A stretch of DNA of 64,000 bases from Aldehydirespirator sp965221605 (GCA_965221605.1 CBDCSK010000014.1:625647-689646), one strand, 5' to 3'; positions 1 to 8,173 are shown, numbered from the stretch's first letter. Numbers and translations: made by a program. The notes: generated by a model not told the origin, from the letters alone.

Positions 1-164
1 CGGCGGTGAATGGCCACCGACATCCCAGAGGCTGAAGGTTCTACCGTCTCGGCTGGCTCGACCACCTCAGCTGTCTCAACTACCTCAGCCGGTTGAGCAC
101 GCTCCAAGGGTTCAGAGCCGCTGTCAGTCTCATTCGGCACACTCCACCGAACGTCGTCGTTCAT
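1..164 (-). CDS. Partial unknown protein, N-terminus only
   Basis: The frame starts at an ATG at 164 and runs off the left edge of the window, leaving about 54 residues. Its start overlaps the stop of the upstream gene (161-403) in an ATGA arrangement, which indicates a translationally coupled operon. The visible part is acidic and repetitive, with AEVVE- and AETVE-like units rich in Glu, Val, Pro and Thr, as in a disordered linker. I do not recognise the family, and the functional domain would lie outside the window. The call rests on the overlap and the open frame. Confidence 0.5.
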   Translation of the reverse strand, partial: MNDDVRWSVPNETDSGSEPLERAQPAEVVETAEVVEPAETVEPSASGMSVAIHR

Positions 165-403
165 GCGGCGGAGACTGACGAGTCCTCGCCCACATCTGCA
201 GCGGCCTGGCTTAGGGGATACCGCCTCATGGCGTCGCGCAGGTCGTCTCCGACCTCCTGCCACACGGCCCGGATGAACTCTTCGTCCTCATCGGGCTCTA
301 CGCTCTCCGGCACCAAGCGGGTGCCACCCAAGAACTGCGACAACTCCGCGAGAATGGGTCCGCTCAGATTCCAAGCGGTGACAACGAGAGTCGCCTCCCT
401 CAT
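161..403 (-). CDS. Small hypothetical protein (80 aa)
   Basis: An 80-residue protein beginning MREATLVVTAWN, with a negatively charged middle (ESVEPDEDEEF) and an amphipathic helix around residues 45-62. The ATG at 403 is preceded by AGGGAG at suitable spacing, which fixes the start. It is followed by a 4-bp overlap with the next gene at 164, so the two are probably co-translated. I see no known domain. Size and coupling to a second gene would suit an antitoxin or small adaptor, but that is only context. A direct repeat of TCCCTCATGTGA lies over the leader at about 396-424. Confidence 0.6.
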   Translation of the reverse strand: MREATLVVTAWNLSGPILAELSQFLGGTRLVPESVEPDEDEEFIRAVWQEVGDDLRDAMRRYPLSQAAADVGEDSSVSAA

Positions 404-844
404 GTGATCATCTCCCTCATGTGACGGTCTCCCTCTCTTATGGCGTCCTAGTCGTCCTCCCCGATTGGACCGGGCTCCGCGAAACGGCACATCTAGGAAC
501 ACAAGTAAACCTTGGCCAGTCCCGGTCCGCAATTTCGACCTGCTGTCGCCGAGAGTTTCCGCGAGTGGACTCCATCGCCCAGCGAAGTCGACGGGCAAGC
601 GTTCTCCGATCACGCGCTGTTGTCTATCAGCTTCGCGCATCCGTGCGGATGGAGTGGCGGATGCCTCGACGACCTGCTCCCCTACCCAGTGCTTGATCGG
701 CAGCCAATCGGCCTCCCTAAGCCGTAGTCTCCTTATGAGTGGATCAGCTATTGCCAAAACACTAAAGAGCCTTCGCCTGACTTCGGCCTTGCTGCGCACG
801 CAAGTAATCACCGACCCTGGCAACCCCCGCTTGCGGCGCTCGGG
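404..844. other. Gene-poor stretch before the first SLH gene
   Basis: I see no convincing gene here. Long open frames exist on both strands but they run on into neighbouring genes as antisense shadows, and none has a ribosome binding site or a recognisable domain. The stretch matters because it should hold the promoter and signal-peptide start of the SLH gene at 845, yet the sequence upstream of about 834 does not resemble the 5' region of the intact paralogue at 22142. Confidence 0.4.
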
Positions 845-3163
845 TTGGGCGCCTTGGTCGCCTCGCTCTTCGCTGTCGGGGCGAGCCCCGCGGCCGCGAT
901 CGACGAGGACTCCAAGCCGGACCAGAAGGCCACGTCCACGGCGTGTGTTGGCGAGGCCGTGGCGGACCATGGGTTCACCGATCTGGGCAGCCTCGAGGCG
1001 GCCGTGCCGAACATCAACTGTCTGGCCTACTACGGGATCACCGTGGGCAGGACCGCTGACACGTTCGACCCGAACTCCAACGTGGCGCGCCGCCATATGG
1101 CGCTGTTCCTGCACAGGGCCGCCAAGCTGATGGGCGTCGACTTGATGGGCGGCGACATGATGGCCGACTTCGGCGACATCTCCGAGTTGGGCGAGGACAT
1201 GCAGAATGCCATCGTTGCGCTGGCGCGCAACGGCATCCTGGAGGGCCGCGGCGACATGGCCTTCGAGCCTTTCGCCGACATCACCCGCGCCGAGATGGCG
1301 GTGGCTCTGGTGGCTTTGCTCGACCATACGCCCGGTGTTGCCTTGAGCAAGCCCAAGGCGCCGGCCGCCAATGCGGGCCTGTATGTGCTGGGTCCGGCGC
1401 CGGGCGCGTTGCCCAACGACAGCTTCGCTGACGCGACGCGGACTCAGCCCCGCCATGTGGACAACGCGATCAGCGCGGCCTACGAGCTGGGTATCACCTC
1501 CGGCGTCGGCGACGGGACCATGTTCGATCCGAGCGGGACGATTCCTCGCCGCGACATGGCGACGTTCATCATCAGGGCGCTGTCTCACAGCAACGCCCGC
1601 CCGGCGGGTGTGACCGCGCATGTGGACGGCACCTCGATCGTCGTGTCGGTGCGTGACGGCGACTTCGCGCCGGTGGTGAACGCCACGGTCGACGCGTTCA
1701 AGACCTCGACCGCCACCGCGGCGAGGGCGTTCAAGGACGACGGCACCTGCTCGAGCCGCGCCGGGAACTTCGAGGATGCGGGCGTGCCCTGCGAGATCGA
1801 CGGCGGCGACGCTGTCACCCAGACCGACGGCAATGTCACCTTGAGCCTCGCCGGCGATGTGGGCGAGGGTCAGACGGCGTGGGTCTGGGCCGGCGATATC
1901 GGCGACAAGGTGTCCGCCGACACCGACCTGGTGGAGGTCTCCATCGTGAAGGGTGCCGCCGACCCGGTGCCGCCCACCAGGGTGACCATGTCGACGGACC
2001 TGGCCAAGCAGCCGCACCTTCCGGCGCCGACCGATGTGGAAAGGGCCCACTTCGGGTCCACCGTGACCGTCACCATCCAGCTGCAGGGCGCCGACCCCGA
2101 CGATTCCCCTGGGTTCGTGAACACCGTTCCCGGCGCCGGCCAGGAACTGAAGTACACGGTGACCGTGGCCCGCTATTCCGGCCTCAACGCCGACGGCACC
2201 ACTCTGCACAGCAGCATCGCGGCCCAGGAGGTGACCGTCGGCTCTGACGGCACCGCCACGTTCACCCTCACCGGTGTGGACACCGACCCCAACAGCCGCG
2301 GCCAGACGCAGTTCGTGCAGTACACCGTGGCGGCGGCGACGGGCAACACGGCCACCACCATCAACGTGCCGACCGCCGGTGTCGTGTTCTCCGACGAGGC
2401 GCCTGTGGTGACCTATGTGTCGGTCGAGAACAGCGGCCCGAAGGTCGCGCCGGGCCCGAACGGCCGTGCGGGCAATCGTGTGACTGTCACGGTTCGGGAC
2501 CAGTTCGGCGGACCCGTGAACAACGCGCCGGTGTTCCTGCACAGCAGCAACCCGACCGGCGAGGGCGACTCCGTCGGTTCCACCATCCGGTCGCGGGCTC
2601 TCAACACGCGGGCCAACGGGATGGTCACCTTCACCTACAACTACTCCGGCGGGGCCTCACGGGAGATCCTAAAGGCCGCCTGGGACGGCTATCAGGCCGA
2701 CGATGGTACGGGCAGCCCTGCCGGCACCCCGGGTGTCCTCGCAGACGTGGCTGACTGCACCGCAGCGACCGGCATCAGCGGCGGCCAGGACGAGGACAGG
2801 TGCGGCACCGCGACGGTGGACTGGGTGCTGCCCACCCAGCTCGGGTCGCAGCCGGCTGTGGCCATCCTCAGCATCGATGTGGACAACGATCAGGTCGTCG
2901 TCGATCTCGATACCGGTGCACCGGTGGTCCCGACGTCGGTGAACTACGACAACAGCGACTTCTTCACCCTCGTCAACGCGGACAACGCCACACCCGGCAG
3001 GCCGCTCAACATCGGCGAGTTCGAGGAGGCCGTGGCCGCCGACCTGAAGGCAGCCGCAGCAACGGACGCTGATGACCAGCCGACACTGGCGTGGGGTTCG
3101 TACGTCTACGACGAGCCTTCCGACATCGCCACGTTCACGGTGACCGCAGGAGGCAGCCGATAA
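845..3163 (+). CDS. SLH-domain surface protein, 5' end apparently replaced
   Basis: About 772 residues. A hydrophobic signal core (GALVASLFAVGASPAAA) is followed by three SLH-type repeats (about residues 30-240; CLAYYGITVG and MALFLHRAA motifs) and then Ig-like/invasin-like segments to the C-terminus (VTVTVRDQFGGPV). SLH repeats bind secondary cell-wall polymer, so a cell-surface role is expected. The only start in frame is a weak TTG at 845 without a Shine-Dalgarno sequence. Further upstream the frame is open to a TAG at 725 but has no ATG, GTG or TTG. The intact paralogue has a basic N-terminus and strong ribosome binding site that are missing here. It may be silent or wrongly initiated. 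Confidence 0.8.
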   Translation: MGALVASLFAVGASPAAAIDEDSKPDQKATSTACVGEAVADHGFTDLGSLEAAVPNINCLAYYGITVGRTADTFDPNSNVARRHMALFLHRAAKLMGVDLMGGDMMADFGDISELGEDMQNAIVALARNGILEGRGDMAFEPFADITRAEMAVALVALLDHTPGVALSKPKAPAANAGLYVLGPAPGALPNDSFADATRTQPRHVDNAISAAYELGITSGVGDGTMFDPSGTIPRRDMATFIIRALSHSNARPAGVTAHVDGTSIVVSVRDGDFAPVVNATVDAFKTSTATAARAFKDDGTCSSRAGNFEDAGVPCEIDGGDAVTQTDGNVTLSLAGDVGEGQTAWVWAGDIGDKVSADTDLVEVSIVKGAADPVPPTRVTMSTDLAKQPHLPAPTDVERAHFGSTVTVTIQLQGADPDDSPGFVNTVPGAGQELKYTVTVARYSGLNADGTTLHSSIAAQEVTVGSDGTATFTLTGVDTDPNSRGQTQFVQYTVAAATGNTATTINVPTAGVVFSDEAPVVTYVSVENSGPKVAPGPNGRAGNRVTVTVRDQFGGPVNNAPVFLHSSNPTGEGDSVGSTIRSRALNTRANGMVTFTYNYSGGASREILKAAWDGYQADDGTGSPAGTPGVLADVADCTAATGISGGQDEDRCGTATVDWVLPTQLGSQPAVAILSIDVDNDQVVVDLDTGAPVVPTSVNYDNSDFFTLVNADNATPGRPLNIGEFEEAVAADLKAAAATDADDQPTLAWGSYVYDEPSDIATFTVTAGGSR

Positions 3164-3223
3164 CAAGGAAGGCTCGGAGCCGAGGCCTGACCCGAGGCCT
3201 CGGCTCCACCCCCTCCCTTCTAG

Positions 3224-3275
3224 TACCACCAACCCCGAGGAGGCCCCGGCAGAGATGCCGGGGCCTCCTCGCGTC
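3224..3275 (+). terminator. Terminator-like hairpin, copy A of a 52-bp repeat
   Basis: A long perfect hairpin (CGAGGAGGCCCCGGCA and its complement around a short loop) lies about 60 bp after the SLH stop at 3163. The 52-bp unit, starting TACCACCAACCCC and ending CGCGTC, recurs inverted and identical at 4453-4504, and with a different loop at 19824-19875 after another SLH gene. Position after SLH stops suggests a transcription terminator belonging to this family. Confidence 0.8.
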
Positions 3276-3279
3276 TTCG

Positions 3280-3345
3280 GCTCGGCCTTCTTCTTGGCGG
3301 CCTCGGCGAACTCATCAGCCATTGTCCTGACGATCTCGGCGCGCT
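3280..3345 (-). pseudogene. Remnant of the 18-residue-repeat coiled-coil gene
   Basis: On the minus strand this reads ARAEIVRTMADEFAEAAKK, one unit of the repeat found in the coiled-coil gene at 3590-4222 (ERAEIIRTMADGFAEAAS). It is joined directly to hairpin copy A. No start or full gene remains. It is best explained as a leftover of a duplication or inversion involving the neighbouring gene. Confidence 0.7.
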
Positions 3346-3589
3346 AGATCCGGCCCGATGTTGGTGGACGTGCAAGTTCGACCGCTGCCAGGACGGATGT
3401 ATCCTGCCGGCTTGTTACCTGATGGGACCGTCGGGCTTCGCCGGTCCTCGGTCCACGCCACCCGCAGAGGCCAACGACGATCACCGCCAAGCCGGATGAA
3501 GCTGGCTTCCAGCGACGGACGCGGCCGCGTCAGGGATTCCCGGTCCGACTGCAGGCGTCTCGCTATGGCGCCGGCGGCACTCGTAGCGG

Positions 3590-4222
3590 CTAGGCCCCTG
3601 GGCCGGCCAGCAGCGCGATCCAGATGGAGATGCTGGCCAGCACCACTGTGGAGACCGTCACATAGAGGCTCCGAGCCTGGCTCTTGACGATCTCGGCGCG
3701 CTCGCTGGCCGCCTCGGCGAATCCATCAGCCATGGTCCTGATGATCTCGGCGCGCTCCTTCGCCGCCTCGGCCAGTCCCTCAGCGACGGTCTTGACGATT
3801 TCGGCGCGCTCCTTGGCCGCGTCGGCGAGGCCCTCGGCGACGGTCTTGACGATTTCGGCGCGCTCGCTGGCCGCGGCGGCGAGGCCCTCGGCCATGGTCC
3901 TGGTGATCTCGGCGCGCTCCTTGGCCGCGGCGGCGAGGCCCTCGGCCATGGTCCTGGTGATCTCGGCGCGCTCCTTGGCCGCCTCGGCCAGGCCGGTCGC
4001 CATGGTGGCTTGGAACGCGGCGCGCTCTTTGGCTGCTTGGGCCAAGCCCTCGGCCAGGGCGGCTGTGAAGGTGGCTCCCAGAACCCTGACGTCGTCTTTG
4101 GTGGCCATGGTGTCCCAGCCCGTCGGCGGCAGCTGCTCGACGAGGGTCTCCGCCTCTTGTTGGCCCATCATCTCTGCCAGTGTGTTGAACAGCGATGCCC
4201 GCTGTGCCTGGGTGGTGGCCAT
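3590..4222 (-). CDS. Repeat coiled-coil protein with C-terminal membrane anchor
   Basis: 210 residues starting MATTQAQRASLFNTLAEMMG. The ATG at 4222 has GGGAGG nine bases upstream; a longer frame begins at 4312 but lacks that signal. The N-terminal 50 residues form a conserved head. Residues about 75-185 are six near-identical 18-residue units (MAEGLAEAAKERAEIVKT type) that should form a long amphipathic helix. The C-terminus is a transmembrane helix (SLYVTVSTVVLASISIWIALL). It resembles DUF1640/CCDC90-like coiled-coil proteins in layout. Its head is repeated as a fragment at 8937-8985. Function unknown; a membrane-tethered partner of nearby toxin-antitoxin modules is only a guess. Confidence 0.75.
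   Translation of the reverse strand: MATTQAQRASLFNTLAEMMGQQEAETLVEQLPPTGWDTMATKDDVRVLGATFTAALAEGLAQAAKERAAFQATMATGLAEAAKERAEITRTMAEGLAAAAKERAEITRTMAEGLAAAASERAEIVKTVAEGLADAAKERAEIVKTVAEGLAEAAKERAEIIRTMADGFAEAASERAEIVKSQARSLYVTVSTVVLASISIWIALLAGPGA
3689..4028 (-). repeat. 54-bp tandem coding repeat, about six copies
   Basis: GATCTCGGCGCGCTC and variants recur at 54-bp spacing (3689, 3743, 3797, 3851, 3905, 3959), encoding the 18-residue coiled-coil units. Copies differ by few bases, so unit number could change by slippage or recombination without loss of frame. Confidence 0.85.
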
Positions 4223-4452
4223 CTGCGGCCCTCCCTTCCGGTCGACTGTGCTCGATCGAGGGGAGAGCCTCGAGGGCCGCTCCGATACCGTCCGACTCGG
4301 GCGCAACCCCACCCGGACGATTCGCTACGCTACCAGCAATTTCTGACTATGTAAATCTAATTCAATTAAAGTTGTGGATACACACGACCTCTCGCTGCTT
4401 CACCCGAGATCCGGCCCGATTTCTGGCGCGCGCCTAAGTCGGCCGCCGACAG

Positions 4453-4504
4453 GACGCGAGGAGGCCCCGGCATCTCTGCCGGGGCCTCCTCGGGGTTGGT
4501 GGTA
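4453..4504 (-). terminator. Hairpin copy B, inverted relative to copy A
   Basis: Identical over 52 bp to 3224-3275 in the opposite orientation. About 40 bp of extra similarity (CCTCGGCTCCACCC) follows on the minus-strand upstream side, the same context that copy A has after an SLH stop. No SLH gene remains next to copy B, so it is probably the 3' tail left by a lost or rearranged minus-strand SLH gene. Confidence 0.75.
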
Positions 4505-4591
4505 TCAGAGAAGAAGGGTGGAGCCGAGGCTCGGGCTGAACCCCATCTCCGTCAACTGCTGCTCGACGAGGCTCCAATAGGCTTGGGCTCC

Positions 4592-4747
4592 ATGGGATTG
4601 TTCCGTCGACGCCGAGGCCTCGACTTGCGACCTCTCTCAGGGCTGCACGACGAGTTCATGAAGCGGCCGAACGCGGAGGAGCTCTTGGCCGAAGCCGACG
4701 ACTACCTCACGCAGCGCGAGAACGATCAGGTATTGCGAGCCGAGTGA
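4592..4747 (+). CDS. Possible small charged protein (51 aa)
   Basis: A 51-residue frame starting MGLFRRRRGLDLRP and ending LTQRENDQVLRAE. The helical, highly charged C-terminal half looks like an antitoxin tail, but there is no clear ribosome binding site and no identified partner. It sits between hairpin copy B and an ATPase remnant, so it may itself be a fragment. Confidence 0.35.
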   Translation: MGLFRRRRGLDLRPLSGLHDEFMKRPNAEELLAEADDYLTQRENDQVLRAE

Positions 4748-4828
4748 AGCAGGCACCCTGGCGGTGTCGGCACGGCACAGCCGCTGCGCCCGGGTTACAG
4801 GCGTGACCAGTCTCGGCTCTGGTGAGCA

Positions 4829-5040
4829 GCTGTTGTGGCCACCTACATCGAGCGCACCGTGCGCCGCGTCGGCGACCTCGCCGCGTTCCAGCGTTTCGTC
4901 CAGCTCGCCGCGGGACGCACCGTCCAGATGGTCAACTACTCGTCGCTGGGCGGCGCCTGCGGCGTCACCCACCGCCAAGGCGTGGCTGAGCATCCTGGAG
5001 GCCGGGTGGTGTCGGAGATCGCCAAGCACCGGGCCAACCG
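4829..5040 (+). pseudogene. DUF4143-type ATPase fragment, frameshifted
   Basis: The frame ATYIERTVRRVGDLAAFQRF then VNYSSLGGACGVTH matches the central part of DUF4143/AAA_14 ATPases. The expected continuation (AKAWLSILEAGW) lies in the neighbouring frame, so there is a single-base shift near 4970. Neither the N-terminal P-loop nor the C-terminal nuclease-like domain is present. A matching N-terminal fragment lies at 18982-19077. The two might come from one broken gene, which I cannot prove. Confidence 0.75.
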
Positions 5041-5065
5041 GGGATCGGCGGGCACCCTGAGGCGT

Positions 5066-5260
5066 TCACCCTTGGGGTTCCGGGACGGGGCCGTCGAACC
5101 CTCGCGCGGTGTCGATCCAGAGGTCGATCGCCGACTCGACGCTGTTGAGCGCGGCCAGCTTGGTGTCTCCGTGAGCGCAGCAGCCCGTAAGCTCTGGAAC
5201 CTCCGCGACGAAGACGTCGTCCGGGTCGCTCCAGTAGATGATGGCCTCGTACTTGGGCAT
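5066..5260 (-). CDS. HicB-like antitoxin, C-terminally shortened
   Basis: 64 residues: MPKYEAIIYWSDPDDVFVAE, then VPELTGCCAHGDTKLAAL, the partial RNase H-like fold of HicB family antitoxins. GGAGAG lies upstream of the ATG at 5260. The paralogue at 14796-15008 ends PVPEPKGERLMLA. Here one extra C in a CCCC run changes the end to PVPEPQG and stop. No HicA toxin is visible upstream, so this is an orphan. HicB proteins normally bind HicA and repress their own operon. Confidence 0.8.
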   Translation of the reverse strand: MPKYEAIIYWSDPDDVFVAEVPELTGCCAHGDTKLAALNSVESAIDLWIDTARGFDGPVPEPQG

Positions 5261-5310
5261 TGGGCGTCTCTCCGCTGGCTGCTGCTCGACGAGGCTCGAC
5301 GAGGCTCCGA

Positions 5311-5589
5311 TCAGACGTTGGTGGCCCCGACGACGATCGTGTCCTCGTGCACGCGTGCTTGTGCCAGGTCGTATGCAGCCTGGCGGCGCACCCAGAACTC
5401 CGCATTGGACCACCCGGCCTTCTCCAGCCGGATGGCCATCCCCGCGGAGATCGCGGCGTGGCCGTGCACCACCCGTGACAGCGTATGTCGGGCCACCCCC
5501 AGGCGCCGGGCGGCGTCGGTGATGGTGAGGCCCTCGGGGTCGATGCAGTTCTGCCTGAGGCTCAGGCCGGGATGCGGCGGGCTCTTCAT
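5311..5589 (-). CDS. HigA-family antitoxin (XRE helix-turn-helix)
   Basis: 92 residues starting MKSPPHPGLSLRQN, with a helix-turn-helix at about residues 22-45 (LTITDAARRLGVARHTLSRV) and the VHGHAAISAGMAIRLEKAGW segment typical of HigA. AAGGAG lies about 11 bases before the ATG at 5589. HigA antitoxins repress their operon and neutralise HigB. Here the HigB upstream is only a C-terminal remnant (5599-5695), so this antitoxin appears orphaned. The upstream frame is open, so a longer fused product beginning in the HigB tail cannot be excluded. Confidence 0.85.
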   Translation of the reverse strand: MKSPPHPGLSLRQNCIDPEGLTITDAARRLGVARHTLSRVVHGHAAISAGMAIRLEKAGWSNAEFWVRRQAAYDLAQARVHEDTIVVGATNV

Positions 5590-5598
5590 GGGCACGGC

Positions 5599-5695
5599 TG
5601 TCTCCTTCTGGTGGTGGTCGATGAGGTCCACGTCGTGGGCGTCGCCATCCTCGAAGCGGAACACGATCCGCCAGTTGGAAACGGGGGTTGCCGGG
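5599..5695 (-). pseudogene. C-terminal remnant of a HigB toxin
   Basis: Minus-strand codons read VSNWRIVFRFEDGDAHDVDL then IDHH, the conserved C-terminal end of HigB/RelE-like toxins. They are preceded by a stop codon rather than the rest of the toxin. The remnant is in frame with the HigA gene and has lost its own stop. About two thirds of the toxin is missing; the region beyond belongs to the nucleotidyltransferase gene. Confidence 0.75.
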
Positions 5696-5715
5696 GGTTT
5701 GCGAGTGTGCCGGTC

Positions 5716-6363
5716 TCAGCCGTCCGGGCTGCGGTCTTGGGTGGTCGCCAGGGACAGGGCGCGCTCGGCGAAGTCGGCGGTCTCAGCGGTTGCGGCGTCG
5801 GCGCCGTAGGCGTCGGCCACCAGGGCCAGCATCTCGTCGGGGTCGCTGATGCCGGCGTCGCGGGCCAGCCGGGCGGCGTCCTCGAGGTCCTGGCCGCGGG
5901 CCGCGTGCAGTTTCATGGCCAGCAGCATGGTCGCCGACGGCGCCTCGACGGTGAGGCAGTCGCTGCGGTGCAGCACCCGGGGCTGCAGGTCGCCGGCCGG
6001 GGCGAATATCGCCACGGCGCCGTTGAGCCAGTTGCGCGGCAGTCCCTCGGCCTCGGCCACCCGCCGGGCGGCGCGGGCCAACTCGGGGGTGAACCGCATC
6101 GAGATGAGATCGATCGAGGGTGTGCGCCGCCCGGCGGGGACAGGGTCCTGCGGGGCCCCGGCGCGGTCCGTGAGGAGGACGTCGATGTCGCGGGTGGTGC
6201 GGTCCTCCCACATCAGAGCCAGAGCGGCGCCGCCGACGATCATCAGGTGGTGGCCCGTCGAGCCGGCCTCGCGCAACTGTGACGACAGGCGGTCGAGCAG
6301 GCGCCGGATCTCGGCGGCGTCGAGTCGCCGATCCGGCAGGAACAGGGGACCGGGGCCGGTCAC
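5716..6363 (-). CDS. DUF6036/AbiEii-like nucleotidyltransferase
   Basis: 215 residues. The segment HHLMIVGGAALALMWEDRTT then RDIDVLL matches the nucleotidyltransferase core (GG motif plus DxD) of DUF6036/AbiEii-type proteins, the toxin half of nucleotidyltransferase toxin-antitoxin pairs. The GTG at 6363 overlaps the stop of the upstream gene (GTGA), so the start is set by coupling. The C-terminal half is helical (MLLAMKLHAARGQDLEDAARLA), as in the family. Substrate is unknown; related enzymes modify tRNA or proteins. The partner is the gene at 6360-6812. Confidence 0.8.
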   Translation of the reverse strand: MTGPGPLFLPDRRLDAAEIRRLLDRLSSQLREAGSTGHHLMIVGGAALALMWEDRTTRDIDVLLTDRAGAPQDPVPAGRRTPSIDLISMRFTPELARAARRVAEAEGLPRNWLNGAVAIFAPAGDLQPRVLHRSDCLTVEAPSATMLLAMKLHAARGQDLEDAARLARDAGISDPDEMLALVADAYGADAATAETADFAERALSLATTQDRSPDG

Positions 6364-6812
6364 GTCGAGCGGAGATCCACGGCCGAGAAGTAGACCCGGT
6401 GGAAGCGGCAGACCCCTGGGGCGTTCTGCCGCAGCCGCTGCCCGTGGGGCGACGCCAGGTCCACTGCGGGCACCAGCGCGACGTCGGCGGGGGAACGGGC
6501 CGCGAGGACCCACTCCGGCAGCGGGTGGCCGTCGCGCAGGCACAGGGCATGGACCACCGCCGCGATCTTGGCCGCGGCGACCGCTCCGGTCCCCTCGGGC
6601 AGCCCCCCGGCCAGCATGAGCTCCCTGGACTCCGGCTGGTTGTTCCAGTCCTTGACCAGCTGGATCACCGGCCAGTAGCCGGCCCCGCGGCCCCCCGCGA
6701 CGGCCATGGCCGCGGGCAGCTCGCCCACCACCATGTAGGGCCGCCGCCGCCGCGGCCCCTCCCGCCGGCGCTGTGCTGCGACGGTGGCGGAGGCCCCTGC
6801 CGGAGAGGTCAT
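6360..6812 (-). CDS. Partner of the nucleotidyltransferase, probable antitoxin
   Basis: About 150 residues beginning MTSPAGASATVAAQRRREGP. The start could instead be the GTG at 6821 or further upstream; no strong ribosome binding site is seen. It ends in the GTGA overlap with the nucleotidyltransferase gene, the usual toxin-antitoxin arrangement. The C-terminal half (AKIAAVVHALCLRDGHPLPE, then WVLAARSPADVALVP) looks globular and is not a helix-turn-helix that I recognise. Antitoxin is a role inferred from position. Confidence 0.6.
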   Translation of the reverse strand: MTSPAGASATVAAQRRREGPRRRRPYMVVGELPAAMAVAGGRGAGYWPVIQLVKDWNNQPESRELMLAGGLPEGTGAVAAAKIAAVVHALCLRDGHPLPEWVLAARSPADVALVPAVDLASPHGQRLRQNAPGVCRFHRVYFSAVDLRST

Positions 6813-6922
6813 GTCGCTCACTGGGACGACTCTACCGATGGCCCGCGCCCAGTAGTAGGACGCTCGTGCTCCCGCCACGGGCGGCAGCGGCGCAGCGCCG
6901 CAACCTCGCCTGCAGCGGAGCG

Positions 6923-8173
6923 TCAGTGGGCAGTCCAGAGGCGGGATATGGGCAATGCCAGTAGGCGGTCTCCGAGGCGGTAGGCGTGTTCACCGGTGTG
7001 GAGGACGGCGCCGCATACGAAGTCGTCGGAAGCCCGGTCGCGGAGCCAGTGGAGGTGCCGGGCGTCGTGTTGGTGCACGACGGGGGCCGACTTGACCTCG
7101 ATAGCCACCAGCCGGCCGTCGGCGGCCTCGGCGACGATGTCTATCTCGGTGCCGCCGCGGTCGCGGAAGTGGTGCAGGGCGATGTTGTCGCTGTGCCAGG
7201 AGGTCTGGCGGTGCAGTTCGTTGGCGACGAAGGACTCGATGAGCTGGCCGCGGGCGGGGTCCGTGGGGCGGGCCAGCGACTGCGGGTTCCTGCCGAGCAG
7301 GTACGCGGCGAGACCGCTGTCGACGAGGTGGGCCTTCTGCCGGCGGGCGGCCTTGCTGGAGAGGTTGCGTGACCATGCCGGCAGCAGCAGGACCAGATAG
7401 GTCATCTGCAGGTACCCGAGGTAGGCCTCGGTGGTGCTGCGGCTTCCGAGGCCGGTCGCCCGGTGCAGGCTCTCCAGAACCAGCTCGCCGGCTGTGCGGG
7501 CCGCCAGCAGCCTCAGCAGCTTGGGCAGCTCGTATGTGCGCCGCGCGCCCGAGAGGTCCTTGATGTCGCGCTGGATGACGGTCCGCACATAATCGCGGAA
7601 CCAGACCTGGCGGGTCTGCGGCGCCATGGCCACCGCCTCGGGGAACCCTCCCGCACAGACTCGGCTGAGATAGTCGGGAAGGCCCAACGTAGAGGGTCCG
7701 CCGTCCAGGAGGCGGTCAGGATCCGCGAAGGCTGCTCTGATGAACCCGTCTGGTTCCTGGTGCATCTCACCTTGCGTGAAGGGCCAGAGCTCCAAGAACG
7801 CCGCCCTGCCCGCCAGTGACTCGGAGATGGTCGGCACGGTCAGGAAGTCCGCCGAGCCGTTCAGCAGGAACTGGCCGCGGCTGGGATCGTCGTCCACGAT
7901 GTTCTTGATGGCCCGGATCAGGGGGTCGCCCGCCCGCTGCACCTCGTCGAAGGCCCGCGGCGTGTCCCCGAACGCGGCGAACCCATCGGGGTCGTCCAAC
8001 GCGGCCCGCAGGGTCGCCTCCCGGTCGAGGCGCGCGAACGTGCCCGCGCCACCCAGCGTGTGGCGCACCAGCGTGGTCTTGCCCGCTTGGCGCGGACCGG
8101 TGACCACCACCACTCGAAAACTGGACAGCATCCGGCGGGCGATCGGCTCCAAGCGTCTCGGCACGTCACCCAT
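6923..8173 (-). CDS. DUF4143 AAA ATPase (AAA_14 family), intact
   Basis: 416 residues. Walker A GPRQAGKTT at residues 26-34, Walker B-like RAFDEVQRA near 77, and a central DUF4143 helical domain (FRDYVRTVIQRDIKDLSGAR). The C-terminus carries a PD-(D/E)xK-like core (GTEIDIVAEAADGRLVAIEVK). These are common accessory ATPases of uncertain function, often found singly in islands. AGGAGG sits just upstream of the ATG at 8173. A 30-bp element at 8269-8298 in its leader recurs before an ATPase remnant at 18982, so it may be the family promoter. Two other ATPase fragments in the window show this family has been duplicated here. Confidence 0.9.
   Translation of the reverse strand: MGDVPRRLEPIARRMLSSFRVVVVTGPRQAGKTTLVRHTLGGAGTFARLDREATLRAALDDPDGFAAFGDTPRAFDEVQRAGDPLIRAIKNIVDDDPSRGQFLLNGSADFLTVPTISESLAGRAAFLELWPFTQGEMHQEPDGFIRAAFADPDRLLDGGPSTLGLPDYLSRVCAGGFPEAVAMAPQTRQVWFRDYVRTVIQRDIKDLSGARRTYELPKLLRLLAARTAGELVLESLHRATGLGSRSTTEAYLGYLQMTYLVLLLPAWSRNLSSKAARRQKAHLVDSGLAAYLLGRNPQSLARPTDPARGQLIESFVANELHRQTSWHSDNIALHHFRDRGGTEIDIVAEAADGRLVAIEVKSAPVVHQHDARHLHWLRDRASDDFVCGAVLHTGEHAYRLGDRLLALPISRLWTAH

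Noticed and set aside
512..727. Short plus-strand frame before the first SLH gene
   Set aside because: It has reasonable composition but no ribosome binding site, no relative in the window and no recognised domain.
161..2542. A very long open frame on the minus strand (about 790 codons)
   Set aside because: Most of it is antisense to the SLH gene and reads as His/Arg/Gly-rich sequence without motifs. Only its last 81 codons (161-403) have a start, ribosome binding site and coupled neighbour.
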